A stretch of DNA of 64,000 nt from Chryseobacterium sediminis (GTDB lineage Bacteria; Bacteroidota; Bacteroidia; Flavobacteriales; Weeksellaceae), in NCBI RefSeq assembly GCF_008386505.1, contig NZ_VUNZ01000001.1, forward strand, positions 62,001-126,000. Reading direction: 5' to 3'. The notes beneath the pieces are model-generated. The model was not told where the DNA came from. It ran no database searches and was given only the letters and a program-made list of their open reading frames with translations. Positions 35,798-44,961 of the stretch are shown here, one piece after another. Each line of letters opens with the position of its first letter. Position 1 is the stretch's first letter. The position numbers and the translations under genes are program-made.

Positions 35798-38788
35798 TTA
35801 GTTTTTATTGAGTATTATTTTCACAACCGTTCCCGTGGGTTGGTTTTGGCTGAAACTGATTTCAGCGTTGATCTTTTTCACCAGATGGATCACCATGTGC
35901 AGACCAAGCCCTTTCCCTTTGAAGCTGGGGGTCTCCAGCTCAGGATTTCTGAACAGGTTCATATAAATGGCAATCTGTTCTGCAGACATTCCGATACCTG
36001 TATCAGCGATTATGATTGTGGATGTTTGTTGGTTTTCAGTTATATTCAGGCTTATATTTCCCTCAAAGGTATTTTTCACGGCATTATCAAGGATGTTATG
36101 AATAATGGCGGTTAAAATACTTTCGTTTACTTTAGAATACACGGTATGTTCAGCAAGCTGGGCTATTGTTGTTCCCTGCTGCTTGGCGATTTCACAGAAT
36201 AGTCTGTTCTTGATTTCCAGAATCCTGTTGATAGGATATTCCTTTTCTTCAAAAATATTCTCCGCTTTGTAAAGTTCTGTATATTCTTTTAAATTCAGGG
36301 TAAACTGATAAAGCTGTTCTGAAGATTTATAAATACTGTCAAAATATTTCTTCTGAAGTTCCAGATCATCAGACTCATGAAGCTTCTGGGAAAGCATGGC
36401 TATAAACCGGATAGGAGTGGTAATATCATGGCTGATGGTTTCCACCAGTTTTTTCTGATATTCCGTTTCTTTTTTCAGATTGCTTTTTACCACTTCAAGA
36501 TGAAGAGAAGTTTCTTTCAGTTCAGAGTCTTTATTACGGACAATTTGCTTTAACGCTTTATTTTTTATTCTTAAAAAATTGGTAGTCAGCTGAACAATGA
36601 CAATGATAAGGATCAGTATAATAACAGAAGCAGAGACTCTGAACAATAAGGTCTGATAAAAAAGAGGCTGAATGTTGAAACGGATGGTCTTTACCTCATA
36701 CTTTCCATCCGGAGAAATAAGTATTCTTATACTAAGTGTATATTCACCCGGAGAAAGATTGCTGATGGTGTATTTTAATTCGTTTCCTGTTGGAATCTGT
36801 TCCCAATCGGTATTTTCCTTTCCAGATATTTTTCCTTCTAGATAAAGATTTTCCGGATTAGAAAAATAGGGGATATCAATAAAAACATCCGCAGTTTTAT
36901 AATCATTCTTTAAATCAAGGGTCTGATGAAAATACTGAGGTTCAGAATTTCCGATTTTCACCCTTTCAATATAGATTTTATTCTTTTCCGGATAATAAGT
37001 CCGGATGTTGTCCGGGTTGAAAAACACAAAGCCATCCATTGAAGGGAATACAAATTCTCCATTTTTCAAAGCATAGGCATTAGGCTCCGAACTTCCATTG
37101 AATTCATTCGTCAGGAAGCCGTCTCTTTTGGTGAAACGGTAATAAAAAACCGGAGTGTTTCTGTTTTCTGCGTATTTCAGCAGTTGTTTTTTAGGAACTT
37201 TAAAAAGGCCGTTGTTGGAAGAAATCCAGTAAGCACCCTTTTGATCTTCAAGCATATAATGAGCTGATTGCAGGTAGCCATTCCTGTCATTCGGCATCTT
37301 GATGAGTTTATGGTTTTTGAAAAGGTAAAACCCGTTTTTATTCGTAGTAATCCAGATCAGATGATCCTTTGTCCTGAAAATACTTTTGATATGGATGTTT
37401 TTGATGATGGGAGTTATGGTATTGTTTCCCAGCATTATCGAATACAAACCGTCACTATTACCGGTCAGAATTTCATGATCACTGTATTGGAAAAAAATAT
37501 TGACAAAACTTTTAAAATTATAAGTGAAATCCGGATGGGTAAACAGGCCTTTTTTATAAAGATGAAGCTGAGTACCAGAAAAATCCGTAAATGTAGTGCC
37601 ATAAAGATTTCCGCTTTTCATAAAAGATTCAAACCCTTTGCCGACGAAAGTAGAGTCTTTCCTTTTATACCCCGAATTTTTGTAATACCTGATGATACTG
37701 TTTCTCTTTCTGATCAGAATGTTTTCAGAATCATCATACATCATCAGATAATTGTCATTGCACCCGAACAGGTGCTTTTTTACAATGCCGTTTTTCCCGA
37801 ATTCTGTTCCGTCCTCAGCGATGATTGTACTTTTACTGAACGGCAGCGATGCGTAATAAATATTGTTGGAAAAATCTGCTTCTTTCTTTGAAATATAAAA
37901 ATTGGTAAGCTTAAGTACATTAAGCCCGTTGTTAAGCGTTCCCAGATAAAGTTTATTGAAGTCTTTATCAAAAAACATAGAACAGTAAGAGTGATTTCCT
38001 ATTTCCTCAAACTTAATGAGAAATCGTAAGCGGAGATTTTTTTCGTTACCCTCTAAAATATAAATATTATCATGATTGATGATAAAAGTCTGATTGGTAA
38101 TCTGCTGCCAATAGATTTTGGTGTCCGGATGATTAAAAAGTGTTGGATCTTCAGAAACAGAAAGTTGTCCTTTATAAATAGAGTAGGTTTTCCTTTTCTT
38201 CAGATCATTGATAAAAAGAGTATCATTCAGTACAAAAATATTATTCAGATCCTTATTGGTAAATGGGAGCGCTATTCTTGTCTCCTTTTTCCCTTCTTTA
38301 TAGAGGATAGTATTTTTTTCTGTAAAATAATAGGTTGAATTTTTAAGCTGTATAAAATAGTGAATATCGTTATAGAAGCTCGATGTTATTATATTATTGG
38401 CAATCCGCTGTACAATAGTATTGCCATTGGAAAAAGCCATTTTATCACTCCCGGTGAGATTGGAAAGTTTTGGAAACCTGTTTTTAATGATAATTTTATT
38501 CTCCTGAAAATTATTGAGGACCGTAATACTGTCCAGAATCGGGTCACCAATAAATTCTCCGAAATGAAGATTGTTTACCTTGAAATTATTAAAAGTAATA
38601 AACGAACTCCCGTCATATCGTACAAGTCCGTTTTCTGTAGAAATCCAGATAAAACCATATTTATCTTTCACAATAGCCTTTGCACTGCTTTGCGGAAGCC
38701 CATTGTCTATATTGTACCACGTAGAAGTGTGGCTCTGTCCGTAAACGTTTAAATAGATGCAAGCAAATATAAATGCCCAAACTCTCAT
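35798..38788 (-). CDS. Large sensor histidine kinase with periplasmic propeller-like domain
   Basis: A 996-residue kinase. A signal peptide (residues 1-17) leads into a large periplasmic region with propeller-type blades (I-V-K-D-K-Y-G-F-I-W-I-S-T-E-N-G-L near 42-58 and a similar D-G-F-V-F-F-N-P), then a Y_Y_Y-like domain near 620-705. One membrane segment near 710-735 follows. The kinase core has the phospho-acceptor in I-S-H-D-I-T-T-P (His 787), the N box H-N-I-L-D-N-A-V-K-N, D-T-G-I-G-M and G-K-G-L-G-L-H. It differs from hybrid two-component systems by lacking receiver and HTH domains, which are on the separate downstream gene. The ligand is unknown. Confidence 0.9.
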   Translation of the reverse strand: MRVWAFIFACIYLNVYGQSHTSTWYNIDNGLPQSSAKAIVKDKYGFIWISTENGLVRYDGSSFITFNNFKVNNLHFGEFIGDPILDSITVLNNFQENKIIIKNRFPKLSNLTGSDKMAFSNGNTIVQRIANNIITSSFYNDIHYFIQLKNSTYYFTEKNTILYKEGKKETRIALPFTNKDLNNIFVLNDTLFINDLKKRKTYSIYKGQLSVSEDPTLFNHPDTKIYWQQITNQTFIINHDNIYILEGNEKNLRLRFLIKFEEIGNHSYCSMFFDKDFNKLYLGTLNNGLNVLKLTNFYISKKEADFSNNIYYASLPFSKSTIIAEDGTEFGKNGIVKKHLFGCNDNYLMMYDDSENILIRKRNSIIRYYKNSGYKRKDSTFVGKGFESFMKSGNLYGTTFTDFSGTQLHLYKKGLFTHPDFTYNFKSFVNIFFQYSDHEILTGNSDGLYSIMLGNNTITPIIKNIHIKSIFRTKDHLIWITTNKNGFYLFKNHKLIKMPNDRNGYLQSAHYMLEDQKGAYWISSNNGLFKVPKKQLLKYAENRNTPVFYYRFTKRDGFLTNEFNGSSEPNAYALKNGEFVFPSMDGFVFFNPDNIRTYYPEKNKIYIERVKIGNSEPQYFHQTLDLKNDYKTADVFIDIPYFSNPENLYLEGKISGKENTDWEQIPTGNELKYTISNLSPGEYTLSIRILISPDGKYEVKTIRFNIQPLFYQTLLFRVSASVIILILIIVIVQLTTNFLRIKNKALKQIVRNKDSELKETSLHLEVVKSNLKKETEYQKKLVETISHDITTPIRFIAMLSQKLHESDDLELQKKYFDSIYKSSEQLYQFTLNLKEYTELYKAENIFEEKEYPINRILEIKNRLFCEIAKQQGTTIAQLAEHTVYSKVNESILTAIIHNILDNAVKNTFEGNISLNITENQQTSTIIIADTGIGMSAEQIAIYMNLFRNPELETPSFKGKGLGLHMVIHLVKKINAEISFSQNQPTGTVVKIILNKN

Positions 38789-39470
38789 ATACGTGCAAAA
38801 CTGATCTATATCTCCTGCATTAGTGCAGAAGACGGTTAATAATAGTGTTTTTACAAGTCAATGTTTTTTTAATGGGCAGGAACGATTGAAAATAAATTTT
38901 TATCATTGAAGTTTTCAGGTCTTTTGTGTTTTATATTTTTTGATTGTGTAAAAATAGTGAAATTATGGCGATAAATCAGTATCTCAAAATCTGTTTTGTA
39001 TAAGTTTTATCCCGCTTTTCAAAAGGTAGAGTAAAATAAATTTCATGAAACATTATAATATTTCAATAATAAGTGATAAATTTACGTTGAATTCGTTTTG
39101 AAATTACTTCTATAAATCTCAGTGCTGTACCGAACTTGTGATAGATTTTAGGATTTTGCAAATAATAAATATGAATGCCTTTGTCATTTTTTAAGATTTC
39201 CTTATGAACGGTTTTTAGTTAGATTTAATTGCTTTTTGTAGTAAAAGTTTGACAAAAAGCTGAGGTTAATTCTACATGATATCTTTGTTAAGGCTTATGA
39301 ATATTCATATTTTTGCAAAAATATTTTCACAACGATTAAAGAAGATTTATTGTATAAATAATGATTCTAAGAACACAAACGGTTTTATCTCAAAAAACAA
39401 AAGAGGCTGCATCAAAAGCAAGACCTCTTTTTTTATTGCTCAATCAAAATTCATTTTTTAAACATAAAAA
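38789..39470. other. Gene-free AT-rich region
   Basis: No gene is supported. It should hold the promoter of the sensor kinase (minus strand). A TATCTTTG box is at 39280-39287 without a matching TTG. An imperfect hairpin AGAGGCTGC...GCAAGACCTCT followed by seven T (39403-39435) looks like a partly decayed terminator with no gene in front of it. Confidence 0.4.
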
Positions 39471-39500
39471 CCTCCCATAGATACGGGAGGTGAATTAAAC
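39471..39500 (-). terminator. Hairpin terminator downstream of the DUF1349 gene
   Basis: CCTCCC and GGGAGG with flanking pairs form a short GC-rich hairpin (39471-39490); on the minus strand it is followed by TTTTTATG. It lies 40 bases after the DUF1349 stop. Confidence 0.65.
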
Positions 39501-39529
39501 TGATTGTATATTGAAGTGTAATTCAATCG

Positions 39530-40177
39530 TTATTTATGAGCCTCAAGCCACTTCAGTCTGCGTTCATCCGGCAAATGTTTTACTTTAAAGTTTTCAAAAA
39601 CAGCATTGAATCCCTGTCCGTCCGGGCAGGCAGCCATTAAACCAACCATTACCGGAGTATTATCCTGAAGGGGAGCATTCCGCATCATGATATAATTTTT
39701 ATCATCAAAAGAATAAAATATTTCTACAGCATCCAGTCTTCTTACTGCTTTTATCCATACGGCAGGAGGAGTTTTTTCTAATGTTATGACGCTCCAGTCA
39801 CTTTTGTTGTGAGTTACCACAGTGCTGAGGTTGTATTTGCCGTCTACAAATTCCACTCCGGCTTTGATGTAATGCTCTTTATCAGTTCTCAGCATAAGAC
39901 CCATCTGGTCAAACCTTGCCTTGTAGCTGCCGGTGATTTTTACTTTTGCTTCAAACTCACCACCATAAGTAGTGTAATAAAAAGGAGCATCATCCACCGT
40001 AAATCCATAATGTGAAACTCTCCAGTAATCACTCTGCGGTGTCACAAACATCGAAAGGCTGTTGTTTTTGATTTCCCATTTTTCGGGTTCATTAAACCAG
40101 GTCATTTTCTCCAGGCTCTGGGCAGAAAGCTTTTGAATCAGGAACAGGGCACAAAAGCCTACAATCAATTTCTTCAT
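39530..40177 (-). CDS. Exported DUF1349 (concanavalin-like) protein
   Basis: A 215-residue protein with a signal peptide (cleavage near K-L-S-A-Q, residue 19). The rest is one beta-sandwich domain of DUF1349 type, recognised from the start F-N-E-P-E-K-W-E, the motif D-Q-M-G-L-M-L-R-T-D-K-E-H-Y-I-K-A-G-V-E near 96-115, and the ending G-L-M-A-A-C-P-D-G-Q-G-F-N-A-V-F. Proteins with this lectin-like fold often bind sugars; activity is unknown. Stands alone, divergent from a LuxR-type regulator gene. Confidence 0.82.
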   Translation of the reverse strand: MKKLIVGFCALFLIQKLSAQSLEKMTWFNEPEKWEIKNNSLSMFVTPQSDYWRVSHYGFTVDDAPFYYTTYGGEFEAKVKITGSYKARFDQMGLMLRTDKEHYIKAGVEFVDGKYNLSTVVTHNKSDWSVITLEKTPPAVWIKAVRRLDAVEIFYSFDDKNYIMMRNAPLQDNTPVMVGLMAACPDGQGFNAVFENFKVKHLPDERRLKWLEAHK

Positions 40178-40265
40178 TCTCTTTGGATAAATTCTAAGGG
40201 TAAATTATTATTTTAGCAAAAGTATTACTAAACCTTATTCGCGTCAATACTGATAAATAACCATT

Positions 40266-41003
40266 ATGGAAATCCGTGAACAGCTCAGCGATAAACTGCT
40301 TGATAACACTTCCGGAAAGTGTATGCTTGATATTGAAATCTATAAGCAGAGAGCGCTTGCGTACTCCGGGATGGAAGGAGCAATCTGTGTTTTAAGCGAT
40401 ATGCAGGCAAATAAAAGCTATATTTATAAATCTGCAGCAGCTGTAGAACTTGGACTGACTATGGAGAGAAATCCCACGGAAATAGACTCTATCTGGGAAG
40501 AAGAAATGCTGAAAAAAATCCATCCTGACGACCGGCTGAAGAAATATATTCATGAACTCCGCTTTTTCAACTTGCTGGAGGCTATGGAAATGGAACAGCG
40601 TACAGAGTACAGTGTCGTATCAAAAATAAGAATGAAAGATAAAAATGAAGAATACCGCTGGGTAAAACACCGTATGTTTTATGTGTATTCACCTTTCAAT
40701 GGCAGATTGAGACTGGCTCTCTGTCTTTATAATATTGCGCTGTCTTCTTCTTCGGTTCCTGATTTTATGATTATTAATACCATAAAGGGAGAAATTGTTG
40801 TAAAAGATAAACTTGATTATAAAAATATTCTGAGTCCGAGAGAGCTGGAAGTTTTAAAATTTGTAGGAGAAGGCTATGCCAGCAAAGAAATTGCTGATAT
40901 ACTTTTCATAAGTGTGAATACCGTAAGCAGACACCGACAGAATATTCTGGAAAAGCTGAAAGTAAAAAATTCTACACAAGCATTCAAAGATAGTTTTTAT
41001 TAA
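40266..41003 (+). CDS. LuxR-type transcriptional regulator with PAS-like sensor
   Basis: A 245-residue regulator. The N-terminal ~165 residues form a PAS-like domain (I-H-P-D-D-R-L-K-K-Y near 94-103 and Y-R-W-V-K-H-R-M-F near 133-141, the typical PAC-type W-V motif). The C-terminal ~60 residues are a LuxR helix-turn-helix (L-S-P-R-E-L-E-V-L-K-F-V-G-E-G-Y through N-T-V-S-R-H-R-Q-N-I-L-E-K-L). There is no receiver Asp, so the signal is probably sensed directly. An AraC-type gene follows 96 bases downstream. Confidence 0.9.
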   Translation: MEIREQLSDKLLDNTSGKCMLDIEIYKQRALAYSGMEGAICVLSDMQANKSYIYKSAAAVELGLTMERNPTEIDSIWEEEMLKKIHPDDRLKKYIHELRFFNLLEAMEMEQRTEYSVVSKIRMKDKNEEYRWVKHRMFYVYSPFNGRLRLALCLYNIALSSSSVPDFMIINTIKGEIVVKDKLDYKNILSPRELEVLKFVGEGYASKEIADILFISVNTVSRHRQNILEKLKVKNSTQAFKDSFY

Positions 41004-41099
41004 CTATTCAGCTTTAAATATCCGAAAAGTTCACCATGTTATTTTGTATCTTATGATTAAATTTATAACTTGAATACAGATTAGCAAGAACAATAAGTG

Positions 41100-41453
41100 A
41101 TGAAAAGAAGTGAAGAAATTACCCGCCAATATTTTACCTTTCTGAATAAACACATTCAGGATGTCATTTCCGGAACCGCTCCGGATTTTTTAGAACTGAA
41201 CGAAATTGCCGGAGAGCTTGCTGTTTCCCATAAACACCTCACCGATACTGTTAAAAAAGAAACCGGGGAGCATCCCTGCTATTTTTATGATGGAAAAATT
41301 ATTGAACAAGCCAAAGATATGCTCGTTAATTCCGATAAATCTGTAGCAGAAATTGCCCGTATTTTTACATATGATCCATCCAACTTTTCAAAGTTTTTTA
41401 AAAAAATGACCGGCTTTACTCCCGGAGAATTCAGGAATTCAAACAAGCTTTAG
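41100..41453 (+). CDS. Small AraC-type DNA-binding protein
   Basis: A 117-residue protein consisting almost only of the AraC double helix-turn-helix: L-N-E-I-A-G-E-L-A-V-S-H-K-H-L-T-D-T-V-K-K for the first HTH and the second-HTH signature V-A-E-I-A-R-I-F-T-Y-D-P-S-N-F-S-K-F-F-K-K. I start at the ATG at 41100; a GTG three bases earlier is the only alternative. No sensor domain. Such stand-alone DNA-binding domains may act with another sensor protein, possibly the upstream LuxR-type regulator. Confidence 0.85.
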   Translation: MKRSEEITRQYFTFLNKHIQDVISGTAPDFLELNEIAGELAVSHKHLTDTVKKETGEHPCYFYDGKIIEQAKDMLVNSDKSVAEIARIFTYDPSNFSKFFKKMTGFTPGEFRNSNKL

Positions 41454-41881
41454 CCTGCTTATTTTTTTTCTTTAAAATTGCTCTAGGAGGGAATTTGTGA
41501 CGATTTGCCTCTCTCGGTAGGGATTTAAGCATGCGTATTTTCAGTTTTTATAGGTGTTTTAGTGAATAATCATCAGAAAAAGGGCTGAAAATAATCTTTT
41601 ATAAATGAGATGGTTGTAAGGAATAATCGCCTTTTTTTATTATTTATATATTAATATTTCTTTATTGTTTACTTTTTTTATTAAATTTAGGTAAGAAAAA
41701 ACTAATTAATTCAATAGGAAAAAGAATGTTAAAAAGACACAGATATATAAAATAGTTTGGTTACCAGATCATAAGAATAAATTATTGTGTCTTTAATAAT
41801 ATTTAATCTTAATCCAGGTGTTTAAGCCCTCTAAATAGTTATATATTTGTTTCTTTTAAACCACAACAAACAAGATTAAGG
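41454..41881. other. Gene-free region with a -7 box before the alpha-oxoamine synthase gene
   Basis: No gene seen. TATATTTG at 41842-41849 is a perfect -7 element 32 bases before the ATG at 41882; no TTG lies at 17-23 bases. The rest is AT-rich without clear structure. Confidence 0.5.
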
Positions 41882-43138
41882 ATGAGCATCAATTTCACAA
41901 CAGCAACTATTAAAGACTTTGAGAATATACCAGACAATGATATGGCTCAAAGGGCTGAAATTTTTTATGAATATTTAGACTATGTAAAGTCTAATGGACA
42001 CATGAATTACAGACTGAAGAACACTTCAGGAACCAATGCGATACTGAATGTAAATATTGCAAACCAAAACAGAGAATTTGTTAGTTTTGTATCAAGTGAT
42101 TATTTAGGATTTACACAGCACCCAAAAGTAAAACAGGCTGCTATTGAAGGAATCGAAAAATATGGTACAGGTACAGGAGCTACTCCTCTTATTGGCGGAT
42201 ATTTTGATTACCATAATGCCTTAGAAAAAAAAATCTCAAGTTTTTTTAAAAGAACAGAAGATGAAGCCGTAGTATTTACTACCGGTTATACAGCTAATAG
42301 TGCTTCTTTACAATGCTTAATGCAGAAAGAAGATCTGGCTATTTTAGATATGGCAGTACATGCCAGCGTACATGAAGGATGTGCTTTTACCAATAAAAAA
42401 ACATTTCCGCACAATAATTTGGAATCTTTGGAACACATTTTGAAGGTATCTGAAAATCTGTACCGTACGAAACTCGTTATTGTGGACGGAGTGTATTCCC
42501 AGGATGGTGATACCTCCCGTATTAATGAGATCTACAATCTTGTAAAAAAGTACAATGCCTTTCTAATGGTAGACGACGTACACGGTGTCGGTATCCTTGG
42601 AGAAACAGGAAGAGGTACTTTGGAACAGGCTGGATTGTTGGATAAAGTAGACATCATCACAGGAACATTCAGTAAAACGTTTGGTAACCTTGGAGGATAT
42701 GTCATTGCCGATAAAAAAATAGCAGCATTTATCAGATTCCAATCCCGTCAGCAGATTTTCTCAGCAACAGCTCCGCCATCATCCGCAGGAATTGTTAAAG
42801 CCATTGATTTAATTGACGAAGAACCTATCTGGAGAGAAAAACTCTGGAACAATATCAATTATTTCAAAAAAGGACTTGATGATTTAGGATTGGATACCGG
42901 AGTTACCTGCTCCGCAATTATTCCCGTAAAAATTGGAGATCCTTATGTAACAGGAGAAGCCGGAAAACTACTAATAGAAAAAGGAATCTATACCAACCCG
43001 ATTCTTTACCCGGCTGTACCAAGAAAAGATGCGCGTATAAGAATGAGTGTGACCGCAAGACACGAAAAAGAACATCTCGACAAAACGCTGAACGCGTTTG
43101 ATGATATTAATAAAAAATTGCATATTGCAAAAAAATAA
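41882..43138 (+). CDS. Alpha-oxoamine synthase (serine palmitoyltransferase/KBL-like, PLP-dependent)
   Basis: A 418-residue PLP enzyme of the family that condenses an amino acid with an acyl-CoA. Motifs: G-T-G-T-G-A-T-P-L-I-G-G near residues 97-108, the PLP-stacking histidine in V-H-A-S-V-H-E-G, D-D-V-H-G-V-G near 233-239 and the Schiff-base lysine in G-T-F-S-K-T-F-G-N-L-G-G-Y near 260-272. It starts with an unusual ~40-residue N-terminal extension. Serine palmitoyltransferase (sphingolipid start, typical in Bacteroidota) is the leading candidate; CqsA-like signal synthase or 2-amino-3-ketobutyrate ligase remain possible. A TetR gene follows after 6 bases. Confidence 0.8.
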   Translation: MSINFTTATIKDFENIPDNDMAQRAEIFYEYLDYVKSNGHMNYRLKNTSGTNAILNVNIANQNREFVSFVSSDYLGFTQHPKVKQAAIEGIEKYGTGTGATPLIGGYFDYHNALEKKISSFFKRTEDEAVVFTTGYTANSASLQCLMQKEDLAILDMAVHASVHEGCAFTNKKTFPHNNLESLEHILKVSENLYRTKLVIVDGVYSQDGDTSRINEIYNLVKKYNAFLMVDDVHGVGILGETGRGTLEQAGLLDKVDIITGTFSKTFGNLGGYVIADKKIAAFIRFQSRQQIFSATAPPSSAGIVKAIDLIDEEPIWREKLWNNINYFKKGLDDLGLDTGVTCSAIIPVKIGDPYVTGEAGKLLIEKGIYTNPILYPAVPRKDARIRMSVTARHEKEHLDKTLNAFDDINKKLHIAKK

Positions 43139-43144
43139 TAAATT

Positions 43145-43777
43145 ATGCCTAGAAAAGTAGTGCAGGGCCCCATTAGGGACAAAGAAAAAACAAAGCAAAA
43201 ACTGCTTGCTGCAGTTGGTAAAATTTTAAGAGTTAAAGGATACTCCGGATTAAAAGTAAGTAAAATTGCTGCAGTGGCCGGATTTGATAAAAAATTGATC
43301 TATGAGTACTTTGGAAGTACAGATAAACTGATCGATGAATATATCAAATCTCAGGATTACTGGAGCCAGGTAAATCAGGACGTTGATATGGATTTTTCCG
43401 ACGGCGGACATGAGCTTACCAAAATGGTGGTCCTTAATCAATTTGAAAATCTGAAGAAAAATAAAGAACTTCAGAAAATTATTCTTTGGGAACTTTCAGA
43501 AAGCAAGCCTATTCTTAAAAAACTAGTTGAACAACGTGAGGATGTAGGAGAGGTTTTATTTGGAAATATCTCAGATCCTTACTTCGGAGAAGGGGTAGCA
43601 ACAAGACACAGAGCAATTATGGCTCTTATTGTTTCTGGTGCTTACTATCTTAACCTTTATACAGGATATAATGCCAACAAGTTTTGTGGTATTGATCTGA
43701 AAACTGAAGAAGGTAGAAAAGAGATTGAAGGCGCTATTGTTGAATTGATTGACTTTGCATACAGCAAAAAAAAGTAG
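43145..43777 (+). CDS. TetR-family transcriptional regulator
   Basis: A 210-residue regulator. The N-terminal helix-turn-helix reads K-L-L-A-A-V-G-K-I-L-R-V-K-G-Y-S-G-L-K-V-S-K-I-A, then D-K-K-L-I-Y-E-Y-F-G. The C-terminal ~150 residues form the ligand domain, with no close similarity that I can name. It is only six bases after the alpha-oxoamine synthase gene, so the two are co-transcribed; it may sense the lipid or acyl product and control the operon, which is inference. Confidence 0.9.
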   Translation: MPRKVVQGPIRDKEKTKQKLLAAVGKILRVKGYSGLKVSKIAAVAGFDKKLIYEYFGSTDKLIDEYIKSQDYWSQVNQDVDMDFSDGGHELTKMVVLNQFENLKKNKELQKIILWELSESKPILKKLVEQREDVGEVLFGNISDPYFGEGVATRHRAIMALIVSGAYYLNLYTGYNANKFCGIDLKTEEGRKEIEGAIVELIDFAYSKKK

Positions 43778-43875
43778 AGGTTAAAAGTTTTCCTATTTAA
43801 ACAGAAATATGTTTTTTGTTGATATTTGAAAACTTTTAATTTTCAAATTAAAACTATATTTCTTATTTTTGACCA

Positions 43876-44961
43876 ATGGAAAATTTTATAGTATCTGCAA
43901 GAAAATATCGTCCTCAAGAGTTTGATACGGTTGTAGGACAATCTCATATTACGGATACTTTAGAACATGCAATTGAAGAAAGCCAATTAGCTCAGGCATT
44001 GCTTTTTTGCGGTCCTCGTGGGGTAGGTAAAACTACCTGCGCAAGAATTCTGGCAAGAAAGATCAATGAGAAAGATGGTTCGGTTTCAGAAGACGGCTTT
44101 GCCTATAATATCTATGAGCTGGATGCAGCATCCAATAACTCTGTAGATGATATCAGAGAACTGATAGATCAGGTACGTTTTGCACCTCAGGTTGGTAAAT
44201 ACAAAGTGTATATTATTGATGAGGTTCATATGCTGTCTTCTGCCGCTTTCAATGCTTTCCTTAAAACTCTGGAAGAGCCGCCTGCTCATGCAATCTTTAT
44301 TCTGGCTACCACGGAAAAACATAAAATTATTCCAACAATTTTATCCCGTTGCCAAATCTATGATTTCAAGAGAATCACGATTGAAGATATCCAGAGCCAC
44401 CTGAGAAATATTGCCCAAAAAGAAAATATCCAGTACGAAGATGATGCATTGTACCTGATCGCTCAAAAAGCTGATGGTGCATTAAGAGATGCACTTTCTA
44501 TCTTCGACAGGCTTTCTACCTTCTCCCAGAAAAATATTACGCTGGCAAAAGCAGCCGAAGTATTGAATATTCTGGATTACGATCAATACCTCAATATTGT
44601 AGATCTTGCTAAGGAAAATAAAATCCCTGAAGTACTTTTTGCATTCAATGAAATTGTAAAAAAAGGATTTGATCCCCACATATTCATTGCCGGATTAGGA
44701 AATCATTTCAGAGACCTGATGATGGCACAGAATACTTCTACTATTGATCTCATTGAAGTAGGAGAGAAGACAAAGTCCAAATTTATAGAACAGGGACAGA
44801 AGTGGGCCGCCCAACAGCTGATTGACGGTATTGAAATCTGCAATCATGCAGATATTAATTATAAGAATTCTAAAAACCCAAGACTTACGGTTGAAATTGC
44901 ATTAATGCAGCTGGCTTCACTGACAGCTAATTTAGGCGATACTAAAAAAAAAAGTTCCTAA
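43876..44961 (+). CDS. dnaX: DNA polymerase III clamp-loader subunit, zero-frame (gamma-length) product
   Basis: Zero-frame translation gives 361 residues with domains I-III of the clamp-loader ATPase: Walker A G-P-R-G-V-G-K-T at 46-53, I-I-D-E-V-H-M-L near 113-120, sensor 1 A-T-T-E-K-H-K, and the S-R-C-Q arginine-finger motif. The four-cysteine zinc insert of proteobacterial DnaX is missing, as in other flavobacterial homologues. It ends K-K-K-S-S-stop right after a run of ten A (44944-44953). The remaining tau-specific part lies in the -1 frame (44952-45575). A TATTTTTG -7 box is at 43864-43871, immediately before the ATG. Confidence 0.93.
   Translation: MENFIVSARKYRPQEFDTVVGQSHITDTLEHAIEESQLAQALLFCGPRGVGKTTCARILARKINEKDGSVSEDGFAYNIYELDAASNNSVDDIRELIDQVRFAPQVGKYKVYIIDEVHMLSSAAFNAFLKTLEEPPAHAIFILATTEKHKIIPTILSRCQIYDFKRITIEDIQSHLRNIAQKENIQYEDDALYLIAQKADGALRDALSIFDRLSTFSQKNITLAKAAEVLNILDYDQYLNIVDLAKENKIPEVLFAFNEIVKKGFDPHIFIAGLGNHFRDLMMAQNTSTIDLIEVGEKTKSKFIEQGQKWAAQQLIDGIEICNHADINYKNSKNPRLTVEIALMQLASLTANLGDTKKKSS
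44944..44953 (+). other. Ten-A slippery run in dnaX (programmed slippage candidate)
   Basis: Ten consecutive A, read in the zero frame as AAA AAA AAA A. A -1 slip (or an eleventh A added in the RNA) enters a frame open without interruption to 45575. A weak 6-bp stem with a 5-base loop lies at 44972-44988. Similar A-runs cause frameshifting in E. coli dnaX and transcriptional slippage in Thermus dnaX. Confidence 0.6.

Noticed and set aside
37268..37891. Plus-strand 207-codon ORF opposite the sensor kinase
   Set aside because: It lies fully inside the kinase gene, whose domains and motifs are intact; composition looks like an antisense shadow.
39280..39437. Possible small RNA between a TATCTTTG box and a T-run hairpin
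   Set aside because: No TTG at the right distance, and the hairpin is imperfect; evidence is too weak for an ncRNA call.
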